64,000 nt of DNA from Bacteroidia bacterium (GCA_020054095.1 JAGVMA010000031.1:1-64000), one strand, 5' to 3'. Shown: positions 9,085-18,823, numbered from the stretch's first letter. Program-made: numbers and translations. Notes: generated by a model from the letters alone, not told the origin.

Positions 9085-9987
9085 ATGATGTCAAATAAAA
9101 AATGGAACACACAAGACATACCCGACCAAAAGGGTAAAGTAGTTATTATTACAGGAGCTACCAGTGGTTTAGGAAAGGAAGCAGTTAAGATTTTTGCCGA
9201 AAAAGGCGCAACTGTAATTATGCCTGTGCGTAATCTTGAAAAGGCCAAATTAGTTGTTGAAGAATTTTTAAAATTAAATCCTAATTCCAAAATAGTTATA
9301 AAAAGTTTAGATCTTACTAGTCTAAATTCAATCAAATTGTTTGCAGATGATTTTTTAAAATCTTTTAAACAGTTAAACATTTTGATAAACAATGCGGGTA
9401 TTATGTATTGCCCCTATTCCAAAACTCAAGATGGTTTTGAAATGCAAATGGGAACCAATCATTTTGGATCGTATGCTTTAACTGCTCAATTAATGCCTTT
9501 ATTAATGAAAACTGCTAACAGCAGAATTGTGAACACTGCTAGCCTTGCACATTTAACAGGAAATATTGACTTTGACGATATTAATTGGGAAAACAGAAAA
9601 TACAAAACAATGCAAGCTTATGCAGATAGTAAAATAGCAAATTTGTACTTCCATTATGAATTAGCAAAGAAACTTAAAGGGCAAAAGAATGCACCATTGG
9701 TAATAGCGGCACACCCCGGTTGGACAAAAACAGAATTGGATAGGCACATAGGAATAGTTGGTATAATCAGTTCTATCATAGGACAAAAAGTAATAAAGGG
9801 CGTTTTACCAACCTTACGAGCAGCCACAGACCCAGACGCTATTAGTGGCGATTATTTTGGCCCCGATGGTTTTAGAGAAATGAGAGGCAATCCTGTTAAA
9901 GTAAAATCGAATGCTATGTCGCTTAATGCTCAAAAAGCCGTACAACTTTGGGCACTTTCTGAAAAATTAACCGGTATAAAATATTAA
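9085..9987 (+). CDS. Short-chain dehydrogenase/reductase (retinol dehydrogenase-like)
   Basis: 300 residues, NAD(P)-dependent oxidoreductase. Visible: the Rossmann cofactor motif TGATSGLGKE at about 23-32, a basic MPVRN segment after the second strand that favours NADPH, the NNAGIM motif near 102, a serine in NTASLAHL, and the catalytic YADSK at about 178-182. A later AAHPGWTKTEL segment is typical of the retinol dehydrogenase/protochlorophyllide reductase-like branch. The substrate is unknown. It lies between two membrane genes, with an AraC regulator two genes downstream that could control it. Confidence 0.9.
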   Translation: MMSNKKWNTQDIPDQKGKVVIITGATSGLGKEAVKIFAEKGATVIMPVRNLEKAKLVVEEFLKLNPNSKIVIKSLDLTSLNSIKLFADDFLKSFKQLNILINNAGIMYCPYSKTQDGFEMQMGTNHFGSYALTAQLMPLLMKTANSRIVNTASLAHLTGNIDFDDINWENRKYKTMQAYADSKIANLYFHYELAKKLKGQKNAPLVIAAHPGWTKTELDRHIGIVGIISSIIGQKVIKGVLPTLRAATDPDAISGDYFGPDGFREMRGNPVKVKSNAMSLNAQKAVQLWALSEKLTGIKY

Positions 9988-9998
9988 GAAAACAGAAT

Positions 9999-10987
9999 AT
10001 GCTAACTAAGAATTTACCATTAAAAGGGATTATTCGATTTTCTATTGTTCCAGTTTTTATTGCAATTCTGTGGTCAGGCTGTGTGGTTTGTGCATTTTAT
10101 TTTTTCAATTTCAAGTGGCTCGCAATTCCATTTCTTCCAATTTCACTAATAGGCATTGCAGTATCTTTTTATTTGGGATTTAAAAATAATGCATCAAACG
10201 AAAGACAAAACGATGCTCGAAAAAATTGGGGTTCAATTACCAATGATGCAGATCCCTTATCGCTTTACTAAATTCCTATTTGGATGGCGAAACAGAAGAT
10301 ATTAAAATCATCAAGAGTAAAATCTTGAAAAGACACATTGCTTGGCTCTACGCTCATAAGTCTTTCTTACGCCACAAGAGAATGGATTGGGAGCATAACT
10401 TGAGAATAAATAATAGCTATCGCAAACTATTTCAGAAGAATTTTAGTATAAATATGGAGTTGGAGAAGGATATTAAAAATTATATTTCTTCAGAAGAAAT
10501 TAGAGAAATAGAATCTTTTCCTAATATTGCTTCAAAACTTCTGTTAAATCAGTCGTTAGCAATAAAGCAGTTGAGGGATCAAAACCTAATTGAAGATTTT
10601 AGACTTTTTGAACTTCAAAATCATATCACCAGATTATTTGAGCATCAGGGAAAAAATGAACGAATAAAAACATTTCCTATTCCTCGTCAATTTGCAAGTT
10701 ATTCGAGGTTATTTGTAAACATTTTTATCTTTTTGTTACCTTTAGGTTTGGTAAATGAAACGCAAACTGTTAATCCTTGGTTAACGATTCCTTTTTCAAC
10801 ATTAATATCCTGGGTGTTCTATCAAATGGAATTGGTAGGCGAATATAGCGAGCATCCATTTGAAGGGTTGTTGGGAGATATTCCTATTACATCAATAACA
10901 CGGAATATAGAGATAGAAATTCTATATTCATTAGGCGAAACCGATATTCCAAAGCCTATAACTGCGGTAGACGGAATCCTAATGTAA
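9999..10987 (+). pseudogene. Bestrophin-like chloride channel gene, frameshifted
   Basis: Two adjacent reading frames make one bestrophin/YneE-type protein. The first (90 codons, stop at 10271) has two membrane segments and the family landmark FKNNASNERQNDARKNWGSI. The second (from about 10250) continues SLIALLNSYLDGE and carries RHIAWLYAHK, the FPIPRQFASYSRLFV helix and the EHPFEG motif near the end. Reading AATGAT-GC-AGATCC with one base restored at about 10247 joins them as ND-x-RSLIALL, as in intact relatives. The usual aromatic residues in the N-terminal landmark (E/D-R-x-W-E-A-R) are also changed to NERQNDAR. Either a real one-base deletion in a decaying gene or a sequence error. Intact members form pentameric anion channels in the inner membrane. 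Confidence 0.8.
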
Positions 10988-11019
10988 GAAAATAAATATA
11001 CTTTTATAAGAAATAGAAC

Positions 11020-11922
11020 GTGAGTACCTTTTTTCATATCACAAGCATATCTGAAGTTCACCACTTTTTGGGTATCAAACCACCCGCTCATCCACTTATT
11101 ACGGTTATAAGAGAATGGCCGGTATTAGATTTTGATTTTACAAATACTAAAATAACCAGTGATTTATTTATTATTAGCATGAAGGGTGGAACAGGAACAA
11201 TTGGTTATGGAAGAAGTACATACGACTATGAGAATGGAACAATGGTCTTTACTGCACCTAAGCAAGCACTAACTTTTGATAGTAATATTGACTATAAAAA
11301 GCTTACAGGCTGGACAATTTTATTCCACTCTGATTTGATACGGAAATCTGTTTTAGGTAGCGAAATTTCTAAATACACCTTCTTTGGTTATGCCGTAAAT
11401 GAAGCGTTACATATCTCTGATAAAGAGCGAAACATTTTAAATGATTTTGTTCGACATATTGAAATTGAAATCAATCAAAATATCGATAAACATTCTCAGG
11501 AGCTAATTATCTCTAATGTACATTCAATACTCAAATATTGCGAACGATTTTACGACCGACAGTTTTTTACTCGAACCAATTTGAATAAAGATTATGTTGT
11601 GCTTTTTGAAAAATATTTAGAAAAATATTTCTCCTCTGAGAAGTTTGCAGAAAAAGGGATTCCAACTGTTGCTCATTGTGGCGAAGCGCTTAATATGTCA
11701 GCTCGTTATTTAAGTGATTTGCTAAAAGTAGAAACAGGAAGAAGTGCAAAAGACCATATTCACGATTTTATAATCGAAAAAGCCAAGACACTATTACTCG
11801 GAACGAATATCACAATAAGTGAAATTGCTTATACATTAAAATTTGAATACCCACAACATTTCAGTAAATTATTTAAGGCAAGGACAGGAACTAATCCTAC
11901 TGACTACAGAACACTGAACTGA
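11020..11922 (+). CDS. AraC-family transcriptional regulator
   Basis: 300 residues, starting at a GTG; the first residues (ISEVHHFLGI) match the usual N-terminus of this AraC subgroup, supporting that start. Residues 1-200 are a cupin-like effector domain with several short beta strands. Residues about 215-300 hold two helix-turn-helix units: VAHCGEALNMSARYLSDLLK, then TISEIAYTLKF and the PQHFSKLFKARTGTNPTDYR signature. In related loci such regulators often sit beside an SDR gene that they activate; here an SDR is two genes upstream. A hairpin terminator follows. Confidence 0.9.
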   Translation: MSTFFHITSISEVHHFLGIKPPAHPLITVIREWPVLDFDFTNTKITSDLFIISMKGGTGTIGYGRSTYDYENGTMVFTAPKQALTFDSNIDYKKLTGWTILFHSDLIRKSVLGSEISKYTFFGYAVNEALHISDKERNILNDFVRHIEIEINQNIDKHSQELIISNVHSILKYCERFYDRQFFTRTNLNKDYVVLFEKYLEKYFSSEKFAEKGIPTVAHCGEALNMSARYLSDLLKVETGRSAKDHIHDFIIEKAKTLLLGTNITISEIAYTLKFEYPQHFSKLFKARTGTNPTDYRTLN

Positions 11923-11997
11923 AAAGAACTGGCGATTACACCACTTATTTATCTTGCTGTTAATTGGACTAATAAGTTATTCACATTGGTATGATGC

Positions 11998-12035
11998 AAA
12001 AAGCCCTCATCGTTATTATCCCATGAGGACTTTTT
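11998..12035 (+). terminator. Terminator after the AraC gene
   Basis: AAAAAG-CCCTCAT / ATGAGG-A-CTTTTT inverted repeat, 76 bases after the AraC stop, with T-run. Confidence 0.65.
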
Positions 12036-12232
12036 CAAAATTCATTTCTCCACTTCCGGTTTCCCTATATAAAAATCTCTACTCGCTGTTTCTATATTGT
12101 ACTATGACACAATTCAATACCTTCAATCCATCAAACAATGTAATTAACACTGCCGCACTACAAGAACAAGCAACCAACCCTAAAACAGCAAATAAGATAT
12201 TAACAGTTTTTTAATTAGTTTAGTCATGAAAA
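12036..12232. other. Non-coding stretch between AraC and the methyltransferase remnant
   Basis: Together with 11923-11997 this is about 310 bases without a convincing gene. A 36-codon frame from 12104 (MTQFNTFNPSNNVIN start) ends at 12214. It has no recognisable features and may be the debris of a longer gene. Confidence 0.4.
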
Positions 12233-12838
12233 ATGAAAGTTAAATTATATCTACTTACTTTATTAGTGGCTGCCATCACTATGAATTTTAAATTGAAGTT
12301 TTCGTTTAAAACGCATGGAAATATTGCTAATTATTTTAAAAATGAAAATGAGTTTTGCAACTTTTTTGATTTTTAAACGGGTAACACAATTGCCGAAATT
12401 GGTGCCGGAAACTTAACTAATATGATTGGTTTTACGCAAATAGCAAGTAATACAACTTTTTATATGCAAGATATAGACTCAAACATATTGAGCAAAAAAG
12501 TATTTGATAAAAAAGTGAAACAATGTATCAAGCTAAACCAAGCAAACAAATTTAGAAGAGTGATTGGCGCAGTTAACTATACTAATCTGCCTGATAATAG
12601 TTTTGATAAAATAATTTTAGTCTCTACTCTCCACGAATTTACATACATGAAAGAAATTATACTCGATATATATAGTAAACTAAAACCTAACGGCAAACTA
12701 TACGTTTTAGAAACACATTGCCTAAGCCATAAAAACACAACTGTCGATGAGTCAGTTGATGTTATTACAAAACAAAACTTCACCCTTTTAAAAAAAGATG
12801 GTGCGATATTAATGGCTCCAAAGGACTATACCGACTAG
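12233..12838 (+). pseudogene. Exported SAM-dependent methyltransferase, in-frame stop
   Basis: From the ATG at 12233 a 201-codon frame is interrupted by one TAA at 12374-12376 and is otherwise open. The first part has a signal-like start (MKVKLYLLTLLVAAIT). Right after the stop comes TGNTIAEIGAGNLTN, which is motif I of class I methyltransferases (I-x-E-I-G-x-G). Further on are NYTNLPDNSFDKIILVSTLHE, a typical motif-IV region, and LKPNGKLYVLE (motif V/VI). The stop replaces a residue within the short lead-in to motif I, so translation from the downstream ATG at 12422 would lack the cofactor site. A single base change (for example AAA or GAA to TAA) would explain it. The substrate is unknown. 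Confidence 0.75.
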
Positions 12839-12856
12839 TATTCAAGAAAAACTAAA

Positions 12857-12882
12857 AATCCCCCGCATTATTGCGGAGGATT
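12857..12882 (-). terminator. Terminator after tRNA-Met
   Basis: AATCC-CCGC / GCGG-GGATT hairpin with one C-A mismatch, 3 bases beyond the tRNA 3' end; the flanking plus-strand A-run gives U's on the minus transcript. Confidence 0.6.
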
Positions 12883-12885
12883 ATG

Positions 12886-12959
12886 TAGCGAGAGAGAGAT
12901 TTGAACTCTCGACCTCAGGGTTATGAATCCTGCGCTCTCACCAACTGAGCTACCTCGCC
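12886..12959 (-). tRNA. tRNA-Met (anticodon CAT)
   Basis: 74-base cloverleaf on the minus strand: acceptor GGCGAGG pairing with TCTCGCT (two G-U pairs), D-stem GCTC/GAGC, anticodon loop TTCATAA with anticodon CAT, T-arm GAGAG-TTCAAAT-CTCTC, discriminator A; CCA is not encoded. The anticodon stem CAGGA/CCCTG has an A-C pair next to the loop. The lack of a strong G-C triplet beside the loop and the presence of a paired first base argue for elongator Met rather than initiator; a lysidine-modified tRNA-Ile (CAT) cannot be ruled out. Confidence 0.9.
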
Positions 12960-12973
12960 ATTTTTTAAGGGCG

Positions 12974-12981
12974 CAAATATA
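12974..12981 (-). promoter_or_regulatory. -7 box for tRNA-Met
   Basis: TATATTTG on the minus strand, 14 bases before the tRNA 5' end. Confidence 0.55.
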
Positions 12982-13062
12982 ATATTTTTTGACTTACTCG
13001 TTCATTAAGCCACAAACTATAAATATTTTTCAGACCTTGTAAAAGCTATCTGCTTTTTAGCA

Positions 13063-13070
13063 TAATTTTG
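13063..13070 (+). promoter_or_regulatory. Possible -7 box for the alpha-2-macroglobulin gene
   Basis: TAATTTTG, 128 bases before the ATG at 13199, which would leave a long leader. Confidence 0.35.
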
Positions 13071-13198
13071 GTGCATTAATCCACCACACCACCATGCTCA
13101 CTTAATTTAATTCCGCATACCGAAACACAAAGTGTTTTAGCGGATAGCCCCACCTTTTTTTCAATCCATCATTAAACCAACTTTCAAAAAACAAACAC

Positions 13199-16100
13199 AT
13201 GTCAAAACGCATGTTATTAATCACAGCAATTATTGTAACTGCGGTGCTATCAACAACTCTTCTTTTTAAATTTAATTCATCATCTGCATCAACCGATGGC
13301 AAAAAAATAAATCCGGCATTTAGCGGATACATTTCTGCATTCACTTCGGGTATGATTTCTAACCAGAGCTCTATTAGGATTGAACTCGCTAATGAATATA
13401 GTGATACCGCATTAGCAAAACAAGTTTTAGTAGATGAGCTTTTTGAATTTTCACCATCTATAAAAGGTAGCGCACAGTGGATAGATAGCCGCACTATTGA
13501 ATTTAAACCCGAAAGCAAATTGCCATCTGGCGAAGAATACAAAGCAACATTTCATTTAGGCAAATTAATGCAAGTGGCCGGTGATTTAGAGGAGTTTGTT
13601 TTTTCGTTTAATGTGATTACGCAAATGATTGAGGTAGACATAAAGGGAATGACCACTGTGGACAAACAAACATTAGTGTGGAACAGAGTAAATGGCAGCT
13701 TGCTTACATCCGATTTTGCGGAAACAGATTTACTTCAGAAGGTGATAACTGCGAAACAAAATGGAAAATCGCTACCTGTTTCGTGGACACATGAACCTAC
13801 ACAAAAAACAAGCTACTTTACTATTGATAGCGTACAGCGTGGTAAAAAAGCGAGTGAAGTTTTAATCGAATGGAACGGAGCGCCCATTGGCGTAACAACT
13901 ACCGACCAGCGCAAATATGAAATTCCGGCATTAGGCGATTTTAAAATTATGGATGTGCGTGTGATACAAGAACCCGATCAATACATTTCCATCATGTATT
14001 CTGATCCGCTTATGGAAAAACAAAACCTGATGGGATTGATTCAAATTACATCAGCAAAACTCACAAGCCCCTACAGTAATTTTACTTTTACAATTGAAGA
14101 TAATGAAATTCGAGCTTATCCATCAACCAACCAAACGGGCACTGTTACAGTAAATGTTGAGCAGGGCATAAAAAATATTTTAGGATATTCTTACAAGAAA
14201 AAAGAACTGTATGAAGTAATTTTTGAAGAAATAAAACCACAAATAAAACTGATGGGCAAAGGTGTTATTCTTCCTAATTCCGAAGGATTAATTTTTCCTT
14301 TTCAGTGCGTGAGTTTAAAAGCAGTGGATGTTAAAATTGTGAAGATTTACGAAAACAATATTGCGCAGTTTTTACAAGTTAATTCGCTTGATGGCAGCCG
14401 AGAGCTTAGAAGAGTAGGTCGCACCATTTTAAAAAAGAAAGTTGATTTGAAAGGAACGAGCGAACTTGAATATAACAAGTGGAATACTTATTCTATTGAT
14501 TTGACTGAGTTAATAAAAGCAGAGCCGGGCGCTATTTATAAAGTTATTTTAAGTTTTAAAAAATCGTATTCGGTTTACAGTTGCAGCGGTGGCAATACCG
14601 ATAGCGAAATGGAAGAGATAACAGATAACACAAATGAAGATGCCGGAGACGATGTGCCATCCGATTATTATTACGATGATTATTATTACGACTATGATTA
14701 CGATTACAATTATTCAGATAGAGATGACCCGTGCTCAAAATCGTATTACAGAAACCGTGAAGTGAGCCGAAACATTTTAGCCTCCGATTTAGGAATTATT
14801 GCCAAGCATTCGGAAAATAATAACATGACTTTTGCCGTTACCGATTTAAAAACGACAAAACCATTAAGCGGCATAACACTTGAGTTATATAACTATCAGC
14901 ATCAAGTAATAACTACTTGCAAAACCGATGCAAACGGAATGGTATCGGTTGAGATGAAGAAGAACCCATTTTTACTTGTTGCAAAAAATGGAAAACAACG
15001 CGGTTACTTGAAATTAGACGATGGCTCATCGCTTTCGTTGAGCATGTTTGATGTATCGGGCGACCAAGTGCAAAAAGGATTAAAAGGATTCATTTATGGC
15101 GAGCGTGGTGTGTGGCGTCCTGGCGATTCGTTATACCTCATGTTTGTGTTGGAAGATAAATTAAAAACATTGCCGCTAAATCACCCGGTGAGTTTTGAGT
15201 TAAGTAATCCGCAGGGGCAAGTGGTTAAAAAAATGACAAAATCGGGTGGCTTAAATGGTTTTTATAATTTTAGTACTTGTACCGAAACTACATCCGTAAC
15301 AGGAGATTACACGGCAACTGTTCGCGTAGGAGGTGCAGTATTTACAAAAAACATAAAAGTAGAAACCATAATGCCTAATCGTCTAAAGCTGAACTTGGAT
15401 TTTGGTGTAGAGCGTATTGTTGCCAATAAAAACCTGAAGGGTAAATTGAAAGTAAAATGGCTGCACGGTGCAGTTGCTAAAAATTTAGATGCTAAAGTGG
15501 AAGTATCGTTAAATAAAATGGCAACCACCTTTAAAGGATTTGACGAATATAATTTTGACGACCCTGCTCGTAATTTTAACACCGAAACACAACTTATATT
15601 TGACAGCAAACTAAATGAAAACGGTGAAGCTGAAGTATCGCCCGAATTAAATATGAAAGATGCCGCTCCCGGAATGTTAAAAGCAAGTTTTGTGGTGCGT
15701 GTATTTGAGCAAGGTGGCGCATTTAGTATTGATAGATTCAGTTTGCCTTATTCTCCGTTCGATAATTATGTGGGCATTAAAATGCCTAAAGGCAGCAGCT
15801 GGGGCAATATGCTGTTTACCGATACAAATAACATTGTGCAAATAGCAACAGTAGATGCAAACGGAAAACCAATATCTAAAAAGAAACTTACCGTGCAGGT
15901 TTATAAAGTAAACTGGCGCTGGTGGTGGGATTCGTACGAAGATGAACTTGCAAATTACCTTGGTGGAGATTACCACATGCCGATACAAACCGAAGAAATA
16001 TCAACTCAAAACGGAAAAGGAAAATTTGTACTTCGCATTAACAGACCCGATTGGGGACGCTTTTTTGTACGCATTACGGATGAAGAAAGCGGGCACTCTA

Positions 16101-18817
16101 CCGGACAAACCGTTTACATTGATTGGCCTTATTGGGCGGGCAAAAGCGATAAAGGAGATGACAAAGGTGCCACCATGTTATCGTTTAATGCCGATAAACA
16201 AAAATACAATGTGGGCGATGATATTAATTTAACCATCCCGTCAAGCGGAGAGGGCAGAGCATTAGTGAGTATTGAAAACGGCTCGAAGGTGATTAATGCT
16301 TTTTGGGTGCCCACACAACAAGGCGAAACCAAATACACTTTTAAAGCAACACCTGAAATGACACCGAATGTGTATGTAAACGTAACATTGGTGCAGCCGC
16401 ATGCGCAAACCAAAAACGATTTACCAATCCGCATGTATGGCATTATTCCGCTTTTGATAGACGACCCCAAAACACATCTTTATCCTGAATTAGTTACTGC
16501 CGATGTGTGGAAACCCGAACAAACAGCATCGTTAACCGTATCCGAAAAAAATGGCAACCCAATGACTTATTCCATTGCCATTGTTGACGAAGGTTTGCTC
16601 GACTTAACGCGCTTTAAAACCCCTGACCCTTGGAATCATTTTTATGCCCGCGAAGCATTAGGTGTAAAAACTTGGGATATGTACGACATGGTACTTGGCG
16701 CTTATGGCGGGAAATTGCAGCGCATATTATCAATAGGTGGTGATGGCGAAATAAATAAAGACGGTGGTAAAAAAGCAAATCGTTTTAAACCGATGGTTCG
16801 TTTTATAGGCCCATTTTATTTGAACAAAGGTGAAAAAGTAACACACAAAGTGAGCATACCGCAATATGTGGGTTCGGTGCGAGTAATGGTTGTAACCGGC
16901 CAAGATTTTTCTTACGGCTCGTGCGAAAAAACAGTGCCCGTGCGTACACCGCTTATGCTATTAGGCACACTGCCGCGTGTAGTTGGCCCTAACGAAACGG
17001 TAGAACTGCCTGTAAATGTATTTGCAATGGAGAAAAAAGTGAAAAATGTAACCGTGCAAGTATCACCTAATAATTTATTTACACTCGAAGATGCGCCTAC
17101 CAAACAAATCACATTTAAAGAGATAGGGGATGAAGTGGTTACATTTAAAATGAAAGTGAAACCAATGCTGGGTGTGGGCAAAGTAAAAATAACTGCCACC
17201 AGCGGCAACGAAAAGGCCACTTACGAAATTGAATTGGATGTGCGTAATCCTAATCCTAAAGTGGTGGATGTGATAGAAACCGTAATAGAACCCGGCCAAA
17301 ACTGGACAAGCAATTACACGCCTAACGGAATGGTGGGCACTAACAAAGGAACTATTGAACTATCGTCTATTCCGCCTATTGACTTAGAGCGTAGGTTGCG
17401 TTACCTCATTCAGTATCCGCATGGCTGTGTGGAGCAAACTACTTCTTCTGTTTTCCCGCAATTATATGTGGCCGATTTTTCTGACCTCACACCAACAATG
17501 AAAGCGAGTATTGAAAATAATGTGAAAGCAGGTATAAAGCGATTGCAAAATTTTCAAGTGTCATCTGGTGGCTTTAGCTATTGGCCCGAATACGATGATG
17601 GAGTAAGCAGTTGGGGAACAAACTATGCAGGTCATTTTTTAATTGAAGCGCAAAAGAAAGGATACACCGTTTCGCAAACAATGATGGACAACTGGAAACG
17701 CTACCAAAAAACCACTGCTAATAATTGGACAGCGAAAGCAAAAAACTCTTACTACTATTATTATAACGATGATTTGGAACAAGCCTACCGCCTTTATACA
17801 CTGGCGCTTGCAGGCGCACCCGAATTAGGCGCAATGAACAGATTGAAGGAATATCCTAACCTCACAAACGTAGCAAAGTGGAGATTAGTAGCAGCTTACC
17901 AAGTAGCAGGTTACAATGCCGAAGCAAAAAAATTGGCGTTCAATACACCAGTTACTGTTACAGATTATTCTGAGTTTTCGTACTCTTATGGCTCCGATGA
18001 GCGCGATGAAGCAATGATAGTGGAAGCACTAACGCTGATGGGCGAAAAAGGCAAAGCTGCTTTAATGGTAAAAGATTTATCGAAAGAACTGAGCAACCCT
18101 AATAGCTGGATGAGCACACAAACTACTGCTTATTGCTTACTCGCTATTTCTAAATTTAGCACCAATGCAAGCGGCAGTAAAGACATGAGCTTTTCTTACA
18201 CCATTAATGGCTCATCTGCACAAAGCAAAACAAGCAAGCTACCTGTAACGCAAATTGACATGGGCATAAAAAATACCAATGCTGGCAATGTAACTGTTAC
18301 CAATAAAGGCACAGGCATTTTGTATGCACGTATCGTTCTTGAAGGTATCCCTGAAACAGGCGACCAATCGAGTGCCGAAAACGGTTTAGCGATGAACATT
18401 AGTTACCATTTAATGGATGGCAAAGAAATTAGCCCCGAGAAACTAACGCAAGGCACCGATTTTTATGCCCAAGTGAAAATTACCAATAACGGCACACGCG
18501 GCTATTACAAAGAAATGGCACTTACACAAATATTTCCATCGGGCTGGGAAATACGCAATACCCGCATGGACGAATCGGCTACGGATGTAAAAAGCAGCGA
18601 TGCTACTTATCAAGATATTCGCGATGACCGTGTTTATACCTATTACAATATTTCACAATCCGAAACCAAAACGTATCGCATCATGCTTAATGCAACGTAC
18701 TTAGGTAAGTTTTATTTGCCCACCGTTTACACCGAAGCTATGTACGATAACACCATTAATGCCCGCAAGCCCGGCCAATGGATAGAAGTGGTGAAAGAGC
18801 AGGGTGGAGTGAATTAA
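13199..18817 (+). CDS. Bacterial alpha-2-macroglobulin with intact thioester
   Basis: 1872 residues, one membrane-anchoring helix at 5-25 and no lipobox cysteine. The order of domains is that of bacterial alpha-2-macroglobulins: MG-type beta-sandwiches (about 40-620), an MG2-like segment with YGERGVWRPGDSLYL near 640, a central SYSIAIVDEGLLDLTRFK-like motif near 1125, and the thioester domain with YPHGCVEQTTSS (Cys1410, Gln1413). The C-terminus has the beta-sandwich seen after the alpha-helical thioester domain. Such proteins trap proteases by suicide cleavage and covalent bonding in the periplasm. In many bacteria the gene is paired with pbpC; no PBP1C is adjacent here. A tyrosine/aspartate-rich run at about 489-510 (DYYYDDYYYDYDYDYNY) interrupts an early domain. 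A hairpin terminator follows. Confidence 0.95.
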   Translation: MSKRMLLITAIIVTAVLSTTLLFKFNSSSASTDGKKINPAFSGYISAFTSGMISNQSSIRIELANEYSDTALAKQVLVDELFEFSPSIKGSAQWIDSRTIEFKPESKLPSGEEYKATFHLGKLMQVAGDLEEFVFSFNVITQMIEVDIKGMTTVDKQTLVWNRVNGSLLTSDFAETDLLQKVITAKQNGKSLPVSWTHEPTQKTSYFTIDSVQRGKKASEVLIEWNGAPIGVTTTDQRKYEIPALGDFKIMDVRVIQEPDQYISIMYSDPLMEKQNLMGLIQITSAKLTSPYSNFTFTIEDNEIRAYPSTNQTGTVTVNVEQGIKNILGYSYKKKELYEVIFEEIKPQIKLMGKGVILPNSEGLIFPFQCVSLKAVDVKIVKIYENNIAQFLQVNSLDGSRELRRVGRTILKKKVDLKGTSELEYNKWNTYSIDLTELIKAEPGAIYKVILSFKKSYSVYSCSGGNTDSEMEEITDNTNEDAGDDVPSDYYYDDYYYDYDYDYNYSDRDDPCSKSYYRNREVSRNILASDLGIIAKHSENNNMTFAVTDLKTTKPLSGITLELYNYQHQVITTCKTDANGMVSVEMKKNPFLLVAKNGKQRGYLKLDDGSSLSLSMFDVSGDQVQKGLKGFIYGERGVWRPGDSLYLMFVLEDKLKTLPLNHPVSFELSNPQGQVVKKMTKSGGLNGFYNFSTCTETTSVTGDYTATVRVGGAVFTKNIKVETIMPNRLKLNLDFGVERIVANKNLKGKLKVKWLHGAVAKNLDAKVEVSLNKMATTFKGFDEYNFDDPARNFNTETQLIFDSKLNENGEAEVSPELNMKDAAPGMLKASFVVRVFEQGGAFSIDRFSLPYSPFDNYVGIKMPKGSSWGNMLFTDTNNIVQIATVDANGKPISKKKLTVQVYKVNWRWWWDSYEDELANYLGGDYHMPIQTEEISTQNGKGKFVLRINRPDWGRFFVRITDEESGHSTGQTVYIDWPYWAGKSDKGDDKGATMLSFNADKQKYNVGDDINLTIPSSGEGRALVSIENGSKVINAFWVPTQQGETKYTFKATPEMTPNVYVNVTLVQPHAQTKNDLPIRMYGIIPLLIDDPKTHLYPELVTADVWKPEQTASLTVSEKNGNPMTYSIAIVDEGLLDLTRFKTPDPWNHFYAREALGVKTWDMYDMVLGAYGGKLQRILSIGGDGEINKDGGKKANRFKPMVRFIGPFYLNKGEKVTHKVSIPQYVGSVRVMVVTGQDFSYGSCEKTVPVRTPLMLLGTLPRVVGPNETVELPVNVFAMEKKVKNVTVQVSPNNLFTLEDAPTKQITFKEIGDEVVTFKMKVKPMLGVGKVKITATSGNEKATYEIELDVRNPNPKVVDVIETVIEPGQNWTSNYTPNGMVGTNKGTIELSSIPPIDLERRLRYLIQYPHGCVEQTTSSVFPQLYVADFSDLTPTMKASIENNVKAGIKRLQNFQVSSGGFSYWPEYDDGVSSWGTNYAGHFLIEAQKKGYTVSQTMMDNWKRYQKTTANNWTAKAKNSYYYYYNDDLEQAYRLYTLALAGAPELGAMNRLKEYPNLTNVAKWRLVAAYQVAGYNAEAKKLAFNTPVTVTDYSEFSYSYGSDERDEAMIVEALTLMGEKGKAALMVKDLSKELSNPNSWMSTQTTAYCLLAISKFSTNASGSKDMSFSYTINGSSAQSKTSKLPVTQIDMGIKNTNAGNVTVTNKGTGILYARIVLEGIPETGDQSSAENGLAMNISYHLMDGKEISPEKLTQGTDFYAQVKITNNGTRGYYKEMALTQIFPSGWEIRNTRMDESATDVKSSDATYQDIRDDRVYTYYNISQSETKTYRIMLNATYLGKFYLPTVYTEAMYDNTINARKPGQWIEVVKEQGGVN

Positions 18818-18823
18818 AAAAAC

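Noticed and set aside
11954-12214. An 86-codon gene after araC
   Set aside because: It runs through a hairpin terminator, has no recognisable features, and its coding pattern does not match its neighbours.
12374-12376. Recoded stop (selenocysteine or pyrrolysine)
   Set aside because: The codon is TAA, which is not recoded in known selenocysteine (TGA) or pyrrolysine (TAG) systems, and no supporting genes are seen.
14556-14738. A His/Asn-rich minus-strand peptide gene
   Set aside because: It is the antisense of the Tyr/Asp-rich run of the alpha-2-macroglobulin.
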